Part shown: one piece after another, positions 24,621-32,005 of the stretch
How positions within the stretch are numbered: the first letter of the stretch is position 1
Layout of the letters: each line of letters begins with the position of its first letter
Virus record (IMG/VR): IMGVR_UViG_3300043449_001197
Coordinates: 1-38,074 of that record
Origin: a virus
DNA: 38,074 bases
Strand: one strand, 5' to 3'
Notes under the pieces: model-generated
What the model saw: only the letters and a program-made list of their open reading frames with translations
What the model was told of the DNA's origin: nothing
Database searches by the model: none
Position numbers and translations under genes: made by a program

Positions 24621-25172
24621 CGCAATTGTCTCCGACATCCACCGCCGACTTGATGCGGTGCCCCTGTGCCTCCAAGTGCGCGGCGAAGAGTGCGTTCGCG
24701 TCTTGCATGGAGAGGGCCAGAATCTCACGCGGTTGCCACCCATAGACGCTTGCGAAATGGTGAACATACCGCGCCACGATTCCAGCCCGACTCAGTTTCC
24801 CGGCGCCGTGTCTCCCTCAACGGTCACCTGAGTCCCCATCGCTCGCTCAATCATCTCCCGAATCTGTCCAGCGATTGCGGCGAGGTCAGAGAGTGGGATC
24901 GGAGGGAGTTTGAGTGCGGCCTTGAGGATTCGCGCCTTGTCCCCGCCGAGATAAGCGGCGGTTGCCTCAGCGACCTCGGCCTCTGGTGCGGAGTGCAAAT
25001 AGATGAACCCGAGCACGTCGGCCATTCTGGTCGTCGGTGCGGTGAGGATTTCGTTCCCCGTGAGTTCGAGAAGTGCAAACGTCTGAAGCGTGAGAGGTCT
25101 GCACGGTATCCCAGCGATGGATTCGGAGGTGTTCGAGGTTCCTGTGATGAGATGTTGGATGTCGGTCAGCAT
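24607..25172 (-). CDS. gpGT-like tail assembly chaperone by -1 frameshift
   Basis: Ribosomes that slip at GGGAAAC (24795-24801) continue past the gpG-like stop in the -1 frame for about 62 more residues (LSRAGIVARYVHHFASVYGW, then QPREILALSMQDANALFAAH) to a TAG at 24607-24609. The YGWxPxEIxxLSMxD pattern is typical of gpT extensions, which bind tape measure or tube subunits. The long form should be made at a low ratio to the short one. Confidence 0.75.
24792..25172 (-). CDS. gpG-like tail assembly chaperone
   Basis: 126 residues from the ATG at 25170-25172, which follows the SD-less CTAACC-type leader used elsewhere; a start at 25214 would add 14 residues. Acidic, helical (FLYLHSAPEAEVAEATAAYL-like middle). 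It sits two genes before the tape measure and ends on a slippery heptamer, the classic gpG position. It should bind the tape measure in tail assembly. Confidence 0.7.
   Translation of the reverse strand: MLTDIQHLITGTSNTSESIAGIPCRPLTLQTFALLELTGNEILTAPTTRMADVLGFIYLHSAPEAEVAEATAAYLGGDKARILKAALKLPPIPLSDLAAIAGQIREMIERAMGTQVTVEGDTAPGN
24795..24801 (-). promoter_or_regulatory. -1 ribosomal frameshift slippery site GGGAAAC
   Basis: The frame reads CC-G GGA AAC TGA, an exact X-XXY-YYZ heptamer (GGGAAAC) with the gpG-like stop immediately 3'. The same slip type is used by lambda-like G/GT genes. The -1 frame is open for 62 codons beyond. Confidence 0.85.
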
Positions 25173-25307
25173 GGTTATGGTTAGGTGTTTCTCGGAACTC
25201 TCTCCGGTAGTCACGCCTCGCTTCCGGCGTTCGAAGCTTGTCTCTCCAAGCTGTCACACCACTTTCCTCGGCATGACCCGTGAAGTCGCAGGTGTCGCGA
25301 AAGCTGA

Positions 25308-25826
25308 TTAGGTGAAGGATTTGAAGGTTTTGAGAGCTTCGGGAAGTTGCTCGGTCGGTGCGTAGAGAATGCCCCGCCGAAGTTTCTGCCGAGTCAACTC
25401 CTGCGAGGCTTGAGCGAACGATGCGAGGGTGCTCGCGTTCTCACAGATGGCAACGCCGATGTAACTCTGCTCGGGATTCGCGGCCTTTCGTACTCGGTTG
25501 ATTTCGTCACGAACCTCAAGGCATGAATGGATGATGGCCAACTCAGCGAGGACGCGGAAGTCGATGTTCTCTGGTTTCTTCCCACGCGTCAGCGAGAAGT
25601 ATGCGTTTGCGATAGTATCGGCCTTGACGGCGATTTGCGGCTCTCCCCCGAATCCCTTCCACGTCCCTGCAATTTGAAAGTGAAAGGTCGTGCGAACCTC
25701 GGTGTCTCCGTTGGGAAGTGCTCGACGCTCAACGGTGACGGGGTTTTCGGCGTGCGGTGGGATGCCGATGGTAGCTAGTGCGACTGCAAGTCGTTGATTT
25801 CCAGTAGTGTAAAACGAGGTGACCAT
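25308..25826 (-). CDS. Tail-region protein of unknown function
   Basis: 172 residues, not recognised. Starts MVTSFYTTGNQRLAVALA, with a beta-rich middle and a helical C-terminal third (LASFAQASQELTRQKLRR). No signal peptide, no catalytic motif. It lies between the tube-like genes and the gpG-like gene, so a tail assembly role is likely. Confidence 0.55.
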   Translation of the reverse strand: MVTSFYTTGNQRLAVALATIGIPPHAENPVTVERRALPNGDTEVRTTFHFQIAGTWKGFGGEPQIAVKADTIANAYFSLTRGKKPENIDFRVLAELAIIHSCLEVRDEINRVRKAANPEQSYIGVAICENASTLASFAQASQELTRQKLRRGILYAPTEQLPEALKTFKSFT

Positions 25827-25905
25827 AACAAGGTAAAATCCGGTTTTGAGAGGAGACGCGACTTTACCCCGTCGCTCCCGGTAACTCCTCAGGGGTTGGG
25901 TATGG

Positions 25906-26247
25906 TTAAGAGATACCTGCGTAAGAGACCGCCGTTACGTTCGATTTCGTCATGTCCTCGGAGGATTCGACGACCTCGGAGGATGTAACGAATACGCTCC
26001 CGCTCACGAACCCGGAAACAAGCGACGGGAGTGTCGCGGTATCGCCGACATTCGGGGACGTTGCCTCATAGGTTTCAAAGCTGACCTCGTCTTTGATTGC
26101 GAAATACACGACGGCTCCGAAGCTGCCGTTGCCGTCGGGGATTTCTTTCTTCGACGAAGTTTGATTGACCGTTGCGGAAGTGAGCAGGGTCGGTGCTGCA
26201 CCACCTGTTCCGAAAGTCACTGCTGTTCCTTTGATGATTTCAGCCAT
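25906..26247 (-). CDS. Tail tube-like protein, paralogue 1
   Basis: 113 residues, beta-rich. The block NQTSSKKEIPDGNGS, VVYFAIKDEVSFETYE is shared in layout with the next gene upstream (KKSSATKEIIGPTGDVQSVAMYNL... TEITIDGY), so the two are paralogues. Position between tail terminator-like and chaperone genes matches lambda V, the tail tube. Which of the two copies forms the tube is not decided by sequence. Confidence 0.5.
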   Translation of the reverse strand: MAEIIKGTAVTFGTGGAAPTLLTSATVNQTSSKKEIPDGNGSFGAVVYFAIKDEVSFETYEATSPNVGDTATLPSLVSGFVSGSVFVTSSEVVESSEDMTKSNVTAVSYAGIS

Positions 26248-26266
26248 TGTCGTAAGTGGTTTGAGA

Positions 26267-26593
26267 TTAGGTCAATCCAGCGTAAAGCGTCTTGCTCACC
26301 GTGAGTTTGGCCACGTCTTCAGCACTAAAGACGCGGTTGATTGAGTCGATGAAAGTGCTTGATCCTGCTGTGCTTCCAATCGTTCCGCTGAATGAGCCGC
26401 TGATGTAACCATCAATGGTGATCTCAGTCTTGAGGTTGTACATCGCGACGGACTGCACGTCTCCAGTCGGCCCAATGATTTCTTTAGTCGCAGATGACTT
26501 TTTGGCGTTGTACTGAGTCACAAGCATCCCCGATTGGGTTTGCGTGGTTCCCAGAGTGCCATAGTCCTGCCCATTATCGTGGATGGTTGCCAT
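26267..26593 (-). CDS. Tail tube-like protein, paralogue 2
   Basis: 108 residues from the ATG at 26591-26593; the longer frame to 26890 overlaps the tail-completion gene and is out of character. Beta-rich with GTLGTTQTQSGMLVTQYNAK, then EIIGPTGDVQSVAMYNLKTE and a GSFSGTIG turn. Paralogous to the gene at 25906-26247. Confidence 0.5.
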   Translation of the reverse strand: MATIHDNGQDYGTLGTTQTQSGMLVTQYNAKKSSATKEIIGPTGDVQSVAMYNLKTEITIDGYISGSFSGTIGSTAGSSTFIDSINRVFSAEDVAKLTVSKTLYAGLT

Positions 26594-26600
26594 GTCGTTG

Positions 26601-27023
26601 TTAGTGAGTGAGTTGATACGCCCAAAGTTTGAAAGCGAACGAGTCCAACTGAACCTCATCCGCAAAAGTGGTGTTTTGGTTTCCCATGACGAAGCCGAGC
26701 ACCTTTGCTGATCCGAAAGAGAACTGGTCGAAGTCGGCCTCGGCGATGGGGTTGAGCAGAGCGGCGAGCACGTTCTGCTTGATGGTCGCGGCCTCGTCCG
26801 AGGTGTATGCGTTACGGTTAACGCGAAGGATGGCCTGACCGTCGAGAATGAAGATGCGAGACCCGGCGACCAGCTCCCGCGCAATCTCAACGCCGACGAA
26901 GATGGATGCGGTCTCTTTGACCTCGTCGGTGTCCGCGGTGAGCACTTGCAATGTCGCGAGGTCGTCGTCGGCCTTCATGGCCTCGACGATTCCCGTTGCG
27001 ACATCTGCGAGAAAGTTGCTCAT
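26601..27023 (-). CDS. Tail completion/terminator-like protein
   Basis: 140 residues. Alternating helix/strand layout (VATGIVEAMKADDDL, ASIFVGVEIARELVAG, AILRVNRNAYTSDEAATIKQ) fits small phage tail-completion proteins that cap the tube and join it to the head. The ATG overlaps the stop of the gpFII-like gene by 4 bp. The family was not identified with certainty. Confidence 0.55.
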   Translation of the reverse strand: MSNFLADVATGIVEAMKADDDLATLQVLTADTDEVKETASIFVGVEIARELVAGSRIFILDGQAILRVNRNAYTSDEAATIKQNVLAALLNPIAEADFDQFSFGSAKVLGFVMGNQNTTFADEVQLDSFAFKLWAYQLTH

Positions 27024-27343
27024 TGGTCCTGACGAACTAAAAACTCGAGAATGGGGTTCTCAGGCAAACTCTTCACCGTCACGACTCTGTACTTCATCGA
27101 ATCGATGGTGAACTGATTGCGCCGAGGGTCCCCACCTTTGCCGAACTCATCAAACGCCGAACGCGCGATTCGCACCGTCAACTCTCCTCCAGCGTTCACG
27201 CCTCCCTCCTCCGGGAGGGTCGTGTACTCGCTCTCAGAAACCACCGCTTGCACGGCCTCGCCGTTGAGCAGGATGGATGCGCCCATGTTGGTCGCAGCGT
27301 TTGCGAATGCCCGAGAGAGTGCGTTGGCAAATGCGGTTTTCAT
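27020..27343 (-). CDS. Head-tail joining protein, gpFII-like
   Basis: 107 residues. The beta-rich centre (GASILLNGEAVQAVVSE, GELTVRIARSAFDEFGKG, KYRVVTVKSLPENPILEFLV) is the pattern of lambda gpFII / Gifsy-2 attachment proteins. Located after the capsid and before the tail-completion gene as in lambda. Should bridge connector and tail. Confidence 0.65.
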   Translation of the reverse strand: MKTAFANALSRAFANAATNMGASILLNGEAVQAVVSESEYTTLPEEGGVNAGGELTVRIARSAFDEFGKGGDPRRNQFTIDSMKYRVVTVKSLPENPILEFLVRQDQ

Positions 27344-27567
27344 GCGTAGGCGATAAACTCCAGCCCCTTTCCCTTGATGCTCGGGAGAAGTCCCCGCTCA
27401 TCATAAATCCCTGCACCCTTTGGGATGATGGTGTCAGGCGGGAGTGCGCTGCCCATCGTCGCGATTGGCCCCGAGTCCGAGTGGACCTTTGGCGCGAGGA
27501 CGAGGAGACCCGCTTGAATCCCGTGAACCCCGGTGTACCGCTGAACTTGTGAAACGTCTGGGACCAT
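27340..27567 (-). CDS. Small head-completion-region protein
   Basis: 75 residues from the ATG at 27565-27567. A GTG at 27616-27618 would add 17 residues, but that stretch is the terminator hairpin at 27572-27606, so the ATG is preferred. Sequence (MVPDVSQVQRYTGVHGIQAG... ending GKGLEFIAYA) is not recognised. Placed where lambda has FI or other packaging/connector proteins. Confidence 0.5.
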   Translation of the reverse strand: MVPDVSQVQRYTGVHGIQAGLLVLAPKVHSDSGPIATMGSALPPDTIIPKGAGIYDERGLLPSIKGKGLEFIAYA

Positions 27568-27571
27568 AACG

Positions 27572-27606
27572 AAAAAGGGGAGACGGGGTGACCCGTCCCC
27601 CCCTTT
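27572..27606 (-). terminator. Intrinsic terminator just after the capsid gene
   Basis: On the minus strand a G-rich arm (AAAGGGG...GACGGG) pairs with CCCGTC...CCCC with one mismatch and a 4-base loop, then runs into CTTTTTCG. It starts about 13 bp after the major capsid stop and lies in the leader of the next gene. Probably a partial terminator that lets capsid mRNA accumulate over downstream genes. Confidence 0.65.
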
Positions 27607-27618
27607 GAATCCAATCAC

Positions 27619-28563
27619 TTAGGCAATCGTGAGCAACTCGCCAGCGGTCGAATCCACGACCTTCTCGGCGGTGTGTTGACGCACGCGAATCACGCCCGAG
27701 CGGCGGCTCTCGTCGCGGTAGGTTTCAACCGTGAAAAGGTCGCTCGAATCAGCCGACCATGTGATCGTGCGACCCGCGCCACCAGCGACGAAATCGCCCG
27801 ATTGCACGTTGCCGACCCATGCGCGGTTGCTGCCCCAGATGAACCCGCCCGAGAACGCTTGCCCCTTCTTCGAGGAGTCGCTCGCGGCACTCGCCACCAG
27901 CACGTTCTGAATGTTGAGGTTCTGGCCGATGAGAGCGGCGTCCACATTGCGGAGGTCACCCGTTCCGACGGACCCGAAGATGTAGCTCTGCACCTTCGCG
28001 TTCTTGCGGAGGAGGTTGTAGACCTCGAGGTTGACCACCAGCGTGTTCGCTTGCACGCCCTTCTTCGCCAGTCGCTCTAGAGCGGCGAGAATGTCGCTCA
28101 CGGGGTCTGCTGCGGAGTTGCTCCACACCGTCCCGACCGTGGTGTTGTTGAAGTTCGACGTGTTGTAAATCGCGGAAGCCACACGGCTTTCATGCGCGAG
28201 TTTGATGTTGCGGAGAAGCAACTTCGCGATGGTGGCCTCGGTGTCGAGGAACCGCGAGAGGTCTGCCTGTTGCGAGTCGTCCACCAACTCCTCCAACCCA
28301 CGGTCTTCGCAGAGGTAGGTGTCAGAGGTGAATGAACGGCTAATACGGCTATACGACCCGTCCTGACCGCGTTTGGCGGCGTCACCGTCAACACGCATCA
28401 AGTGCGCGGCGGCGAGGTCCATCTTGAGATATTGCCCGGCTTTTGTGCCGACCGACAGAGGAGGCATGACAAGTCCACCGATGAGACCTTGATCGGCCCC
28501 ACCAGCTTGGATGACCGCCTGTTGAATGTCCCCGCGAAGGGATGCTCCAGCGTTTGCGTACAT
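27619..28563 (-). CDS. Major capsid protein
   Basis: 314 residues. Placed directly after decoration and protease/scaffold genes. Sequence shows capsid-type features: an N-terminal arm, then a SRSFTSDTYLCEDRGLEELV stretch, a spine-helix candidate (DTEATIAKLLLRNIKLAHES), and a C-terminal AGRTITWSADSSDLFTVETY strand block ending RVRQHTAEKVV. Predicted to have the HK97 fold; forms the icosahedral shell. Followed by a partial terminator, consistent with high expression. Confidence 0.85.
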   Translation of the reverse strand: MYANAGASLRGDIQQAVIQAGGADQGLIGGLVMPPLSVGTKAGQYLKMDLAAAHLMRVDGDAAKRGQDGSYSRISRSFTSDTYLCEDRGLEELVDDSQQADLSRFLDTEATIAKLLLRNIKLAHESRVASAIYNTSNFNNTTVGTVWSNSAADPVSDILAALERLAKKGVQANTLVVNLEVYNLLRKNAKVQSYIFGSVGTGDLRNVDAALIGQNLNIQNVLVASAASDSSKKGQAFSGGFIWGSNRAWVGNVQSGDFVAGGAGRTITWSADSSDLFTVETYRDESRRSGVIRVRQHTAEKVVDSTAGELLTIA

Positions 28564-28579
28564 GGTGTTTTAAGTTGGG

Positions 28580-28951
28580 TTAGGTGTGGAGGTTAACGCC
28601 CAAGCAGACCTCGATGATGTCGCCATCAGCGGCAGCTGCTTCGAGAGCACGACCGATTGCGTTGTTTGAGGAAACGGCTGAACCACTCACGCGGCCCGTT
28701 GTGTTTGGGTAAACCAATGAACCGATTGTGATTGCGCCGCTCGCACGCATCTCATGCGTACCGCCAGCGGTGTTGAGTTTGACCGTGACGATGCCGTTTG
28801 CGGCGGCGTCTCCGATTGCAACGCCGAGTGCGCTGCCATTGGTCGCGTCAGCGGCGACCGCCAGTCCTGAGGAAAGAGCCACGCGCGTCCCGACCGTGAT
28901 GGCCGAAGCCCCCACGGGGAATGCACGGAACCCTGAGTCATTTTGTGCCAT
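28580..28951 (-). CDS. Capsid decoration protein (gpD/DUF2190-like)
   Basis: 123 residues, small, beta-rich and Ala/Gly-rich: GTRVALSSGLAVAADATNGSAL, GVAIGDAAANGIVTVKLN, and ASGAITIGSLVYPNTTGRV. This matches head-stabilising proteins of the DUF2190/gpD type that cap the shell. Lies immediately upstream of the major capsid gene, as D does in lambda. Confidence 0.7.
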   Translation of the reverse strand: MAQNDSGFRAFPVGASAITVGTRVALSSGLAVAADATNGSALGVAIGDAAANGIVTVKLNTAGGTHEMRASGAITIGSLVYPNTTGRVSGSAVSSNNAIGRALEAAAADGDIIEVCLGVNLHT

Positions 28952-28969
28952 GGTTTTGTGTGTTGGGTT

Positions 28970-29872
28970 TTATGCTTTGAGGATTCCCTGCGCGACGAGG
29001 TGCTTCCTCATTGCCTCGGGGTTTTTCCGCAGTTCGGAAAAGTCTGTAACCTTTGCGGGTGCGGCTTCCTCGGCCTTGATGCCGGGTGCAACAGGCCCGA
29101 AGGATTTGATGAGAGTTGTGAGTGCCTCGAACTTGGTTTCGACGGCTGAGAGAATCTTGTTCTCTACGGCCTCGAATGCGGCACCAGCGGCCACCTCTGC
29201 GGATGGTTCCGACATCTCAGGAGCTTCGGGTTCTTCGGTCTTCTCCTCCACAACGAGTGCGGCGAGCATTCCCTTGATTTCGTTCACCGCTGCTTCAAGT
29301 GCGCCGATTCTGTCATCGACAGAGGGTGCGCTCGGCTCGGCGGCCATTGCTTCGGGTTTTGGTTCTTCCTTCATTGGAGTCTCAACTTTCTCGGATTCAT
29401 CAACTGCGACTTCAAACAACCCGTCTGGATTTGCTGCTGGTTCATCCACCAAGTCCACCGAGCGGAGGCGTGTGCAACGTGCCATCTGCTGACCATTTGC
29501 CGCTTCTGGTTTGCCCTCGAATGCGATGGAAAGCCCCACGGCCTCGGGTGTCTTCTGCGCGAGTTCAAAGATGAAATCCCGTCGGGGTGAGGATGATAGC
29601 AGTTCGAGGTCTGCGAGCACCTTGTCCTCCTCGACGCGGAAGTTGGTCAAACGTCCCACGATTTCCTCGACGCCTGAGTCGTGCCCGACCTTCACCTTGA
29701 TCCCATTCTTCGCCCCGTTGCCGCATTTAACGACCTGTGCGAGCGTGGTGTCATCCACGATGAGGTCGTGCCCCTTCGCGATGCCCTTGGTGATGACGCT
29801 GACGCCGAAGATGGTCGATTTCTCGGCGTCGATGCTCGTCGGGTTGAGCGTTTGAAAGCGTGTGGTCTTCAT
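28970..29872 (-). CDS. Prohead protease fused to scaffold-like domain
   Basis: 300 residues. The N-terminal 155 residues look like a capsid maturation protease: GIKVKVGHDSG with His64, EAVGLSIAFEG with Ser115, and RSVDLVDEPAANPDGLFE with Asp140/Asp143, a plausible His-Ser-Asp triad. The C-terminal half is an acidic, Ala/Glu-rich helical region typical of scaffolds, ending RKNPEAMRKHLVAQG. Resembles lambda C/Nu3 in one protein. Should assemble and then process the prohead. Confidence 0.75.
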   Translation of the reverse strand: MKTTRFQTLNPTSIDAEKSTIFGVSVITKGIAKGHDLIVDDTTLAQVVKCGNGAKNGIKVKVGHDSGVEEIVGRLTNFRVEEDKVLADLELLSSSPRRDFIFELAQKTPEAVGLSIAFEGKPEAANGQQMARCTRLRSVDLVDEPAANPDGLFEVAVDESEKVETPMKEEPKPEAMAAEPSAPSVDDRIGALEAAVNEIKGMLAALVVEEKTEEPEAPEMSEPSAEVAAGAAFEAVENKILSAVETKFEALTTLIKSFGPVAPGIKAEEAAPAKVTDFSELRKNPEAMRKHLVAQGILKA

Positions 29873-30033
29873 GCCTTTCTCATTCGGGTTTCGAGTTTCC
29901 TTTTTTTCGCGTAGTATGCGCGGATTGCGGCGATTGCTTCCTCCTTGGTCTTGTGGTGAGAGACCACCGATTCGTTCGGAATGGTCTTCACCTTGACCCA
30001 GCCTGTCGGAGTTTTGCGGACGGCGTAAGGCAT
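29869..30033 (-). CDS. 54-residue basic protein
   Basis: The ATG at 30031-30033 overlaps the portal stop, and its TGA at 29869-29871 overlaps the protease ATG. Sequence MPYAVRKTPTGWVKVKTIPN, then SHHKTKEEAIAAIRAYYAKKR, resembles small basic phage proteins with a compact beta-beta-alpha fold (PYAVRK...GWxV...HxTKxEAxAxxRAYY). Function unknown. Confidence 0.65.
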   Translation of the reverse strand: MPYAVRKTPTGWVKVKTIPNESVVSHHKTKEEAIAAIRAYYAKKRKLETRMRKA

Positions 30034-31769
30034 TAGCTTTCAGCTTTGTTCAGTCGCTCCACGATTGAGGTTGCCCACGTCTGCCCAGCGTCCCCGCCCC
30101 ATCCGTCCCATGCTTGACGCCCCTTTCCGTAATCGTCCCACGTTGATCCCTGTTTGTCTTTCTGATGGCGGTCGAAGTAAGCCTTCATGCGGCGAATGGT
30201 CTCCTCTGAGACTGGTCGGCCATTGGCTAGGTCTCGCGCCCGAGCGATGCCAACGGGAGTCATCGCCCGTTGAGAGGCGGGTTTCTTCGCACGCTCGCGG
30301 AGTGCTCGAGCAGCTGCCGCACGCACGGCCTTCGGTGGGACGAAGGAATCCTCGGCAAACTCGGTGATGTCATCGAGTGCGCTCATCGGTGCGGGTTGCC
30401 CCCCGGAGTCTTCCTGTTGAGCGAGGATCAAAGGATCAGGCACGCCAGCGGCGGCGAAGATTTCTGCGCGCCGTTTGGCCTCGTTTGCGGCTTGTACGAA
30501 GGCCTCTTCCCAGTCTTCGCCCTTGCTCGCATAATACTCAGAGAAGGTCGTTCCACCCTTCTCAAGTTCAGCGAGTTCGGCGTAGGTTTCGCGCCCGATG
30601 TCCGAGGATGGCCACGGTGGAAACTGCCACCGATGCGCTCTCCAGTCGGGGTGCTGTGGAATGAGTCCTTGCGCGATGCCGTAAGCGAGCACGGCCTCGA
30701 CGATGGGGTCGAGGAGTCGCGAGACCAAGATGGTCTGATACCGCGAGCAGACCCTCGCGGCTTGTTGCGAGTCGAGTCGAGCGGTCACGCCACCCAGCTT
30801 GCTTGAGTCAATGAAGAACCCGTAAGGGAGACCAAGTGCATCGGCTAGGTGCCGCTGAAGCGATTCAAGGAACCCCGTGAACGTCACCGAGGGACGTGTG
30901 GAGATGAACCCTTGCACATCCTCGCCGGGTTTGAGGTAGTGGATGGTGCCGGGTTTGATGCTCTCGATGGCATCCCCCGATGCGGTTTGCGAGTCCCAGC
31001 CGAGTCCCTCGCCAGTTGGCGTCTTGATGATTCCCGTCTGATTGCTGGCCCACTTCACCGCGTTTTTCTCACCTGCGAGAATGTCGACGATGTCGCGGCA
31101 CGTCGCGATTGCTGGGGCGAATGCGCTCACCCCTCGGTAGGAGTCGTGACGCTGAGGGTCGAACAAGTGCAGACAACGCTCGGCTGGTAGTTCTTGCTCG
31201 TCAACGTACTGCGCCCCCATCGAGCGGCGAGTGATGCAGTATGCGGTCGGCCGGCCCGTGGAAACGTCGATGCGAATGCCCCCAACATAGTCGTCGGTGA
31301 CGAGTGTTTGATACGGATTGCCGATGCGGTCGGCCTCGATGAGTTGCAGCTTCACGCCGTCCTCGGTGAGCGATTTGACGACCAAGCAATCGCCGTCGCG
31401 AACAAAGGAGGAGAAGGCCAGTTGCATCAACGCGAGGAAATCAAACCTACCTGAGACATCTGCGCTTTTGCTCCATGCGTTGAAATAGGTCTCATACGCC
31501 GAGTTGACGGCTGGGTCTGAGGTGCGCGATTGGAACCTGAGAGACCCGATGGTGTAGAGGGTGAGTTTGCGAAGGATGCCAGAGACAAGCGGGTGGTTGT
31601 TCTCTAGGTCACGCGCCTCCCAGATGAGCTGGATGCGTCCTCTGGTGACGGTTGAGGATTCGGCGTGGTTTGAGTAAGACGACGGCGTCATCGCCCGACT
31701 TTCGGAAGGGTTGGCCCCCTCCCAGCGGAATCCTCTGACGGCGTTGCGAATGCGAGAGATGAGTTTCAT
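30033..31769 (-). CDS. Portal protein, lambda gpB-like
   Basis: 578 residues from the ATG at 31767-31769 (MKLISRIRNAVRGFRW); the frame continues upstream but overlaps the gpW-like gene. Family features: NHAESSTVTRGRIQLIWEAR, DLENNHPLVSGILRKL, QLIEADRIGNP, YRGVSAFAPAIA, and a C-terminal helical tail ending in a WxDYGKGRQAWDGWGGDAGQ segment. Forms the dodecameric ring through which DNA is packaged. Confidence 0.9.
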   Translation of the reverse strand: MKLISRIRNAVRGFRWEGANPSESRAMTPSSYSNHAESSTVTRGRIQLIWEARDLENNHPLVSGILRKLTLYTIGSLRFQSRTSDPAVNSAYETYFNAWSKSADVSGRFDFLALMQLAFSSFVRDGDCLVVKSLTEDGVKLQLIEADRIGNPYQTLVTDDYVGGIRIDVSTGRPTAYCITRRSMGAQYVDEQELPAERCLHLFDPQRHDSYRGVSAFAPAIATCRDIVDILAGEKNAVKWASNQTGIIKTPTGEGLGWDSQTASGDAIESIKPGTIHYLKPGEDVQGFISTRPSVTFTGFLESLQRHLADALGLPYGFFIDSSKLGGVTARLDSQQAARVCSRYQTILVSRLLDPIVEAVLAYGIAQGLIPQHPDWRAHRWQFPPWPSSDIGRETYAELAELEKGGTTFSEYYASKGEDWEEAFVQAANEAKRRAEIFAAAGVPDPLILAQQEDSGGQPAPMSALDDITEFAEDSFVPPKAVRAAAARALRERAKKPASQRAMTPVGIARARDLANGRPVSEETIRRMKAYFDRHQKDKQGSTWDDYGKGRQAWDGWGGDAGQTWATSIVERLNKAES

Positions 31770-32005
31770 CGAAAGGATGCGCGGACGCGGTTGCGCGGGG
31801 TTGTCCTCGACCGCTCGCGGAGGACGGTCGAACACGCGGCCAACTCCATCGCGATCTGCTGACGATCGCGCTGAGAGGATGTCCCCGCCGATGATACCGA
31901 GGTGTACGGGTCCGCGAACTCGGCTTGCAGACGCGCGAGTGCCTCCGAAAGTTGAGTGTCGGTGAAGGAGCGGAAAATACCGATGTAATCGACGGTGTCG
32001 GCCAT
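31766..32005 (-). CDS. gpW-like head-tail joining protein
   Basis: 79 residues from the ATG at 32003-32005, coupled to the terminase stop by ATGA. Helix-strand-helix layout (TDTQLSEALARLQAEF, YTSVSSAGTSSQRDR, QQIAMELAACSTVLRE) with the same position as lambda W, between large terminase and portal. Assignment is by position, size and layout. Confidence 0.7.
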   Translation of the reverse strand: MADTVDYIGIFRSFTDTQLSEALARLQAEFADPYTSVSSAGTSSQRDRQQIAMELAACSTVLRERSRTTPRNRVRASFR

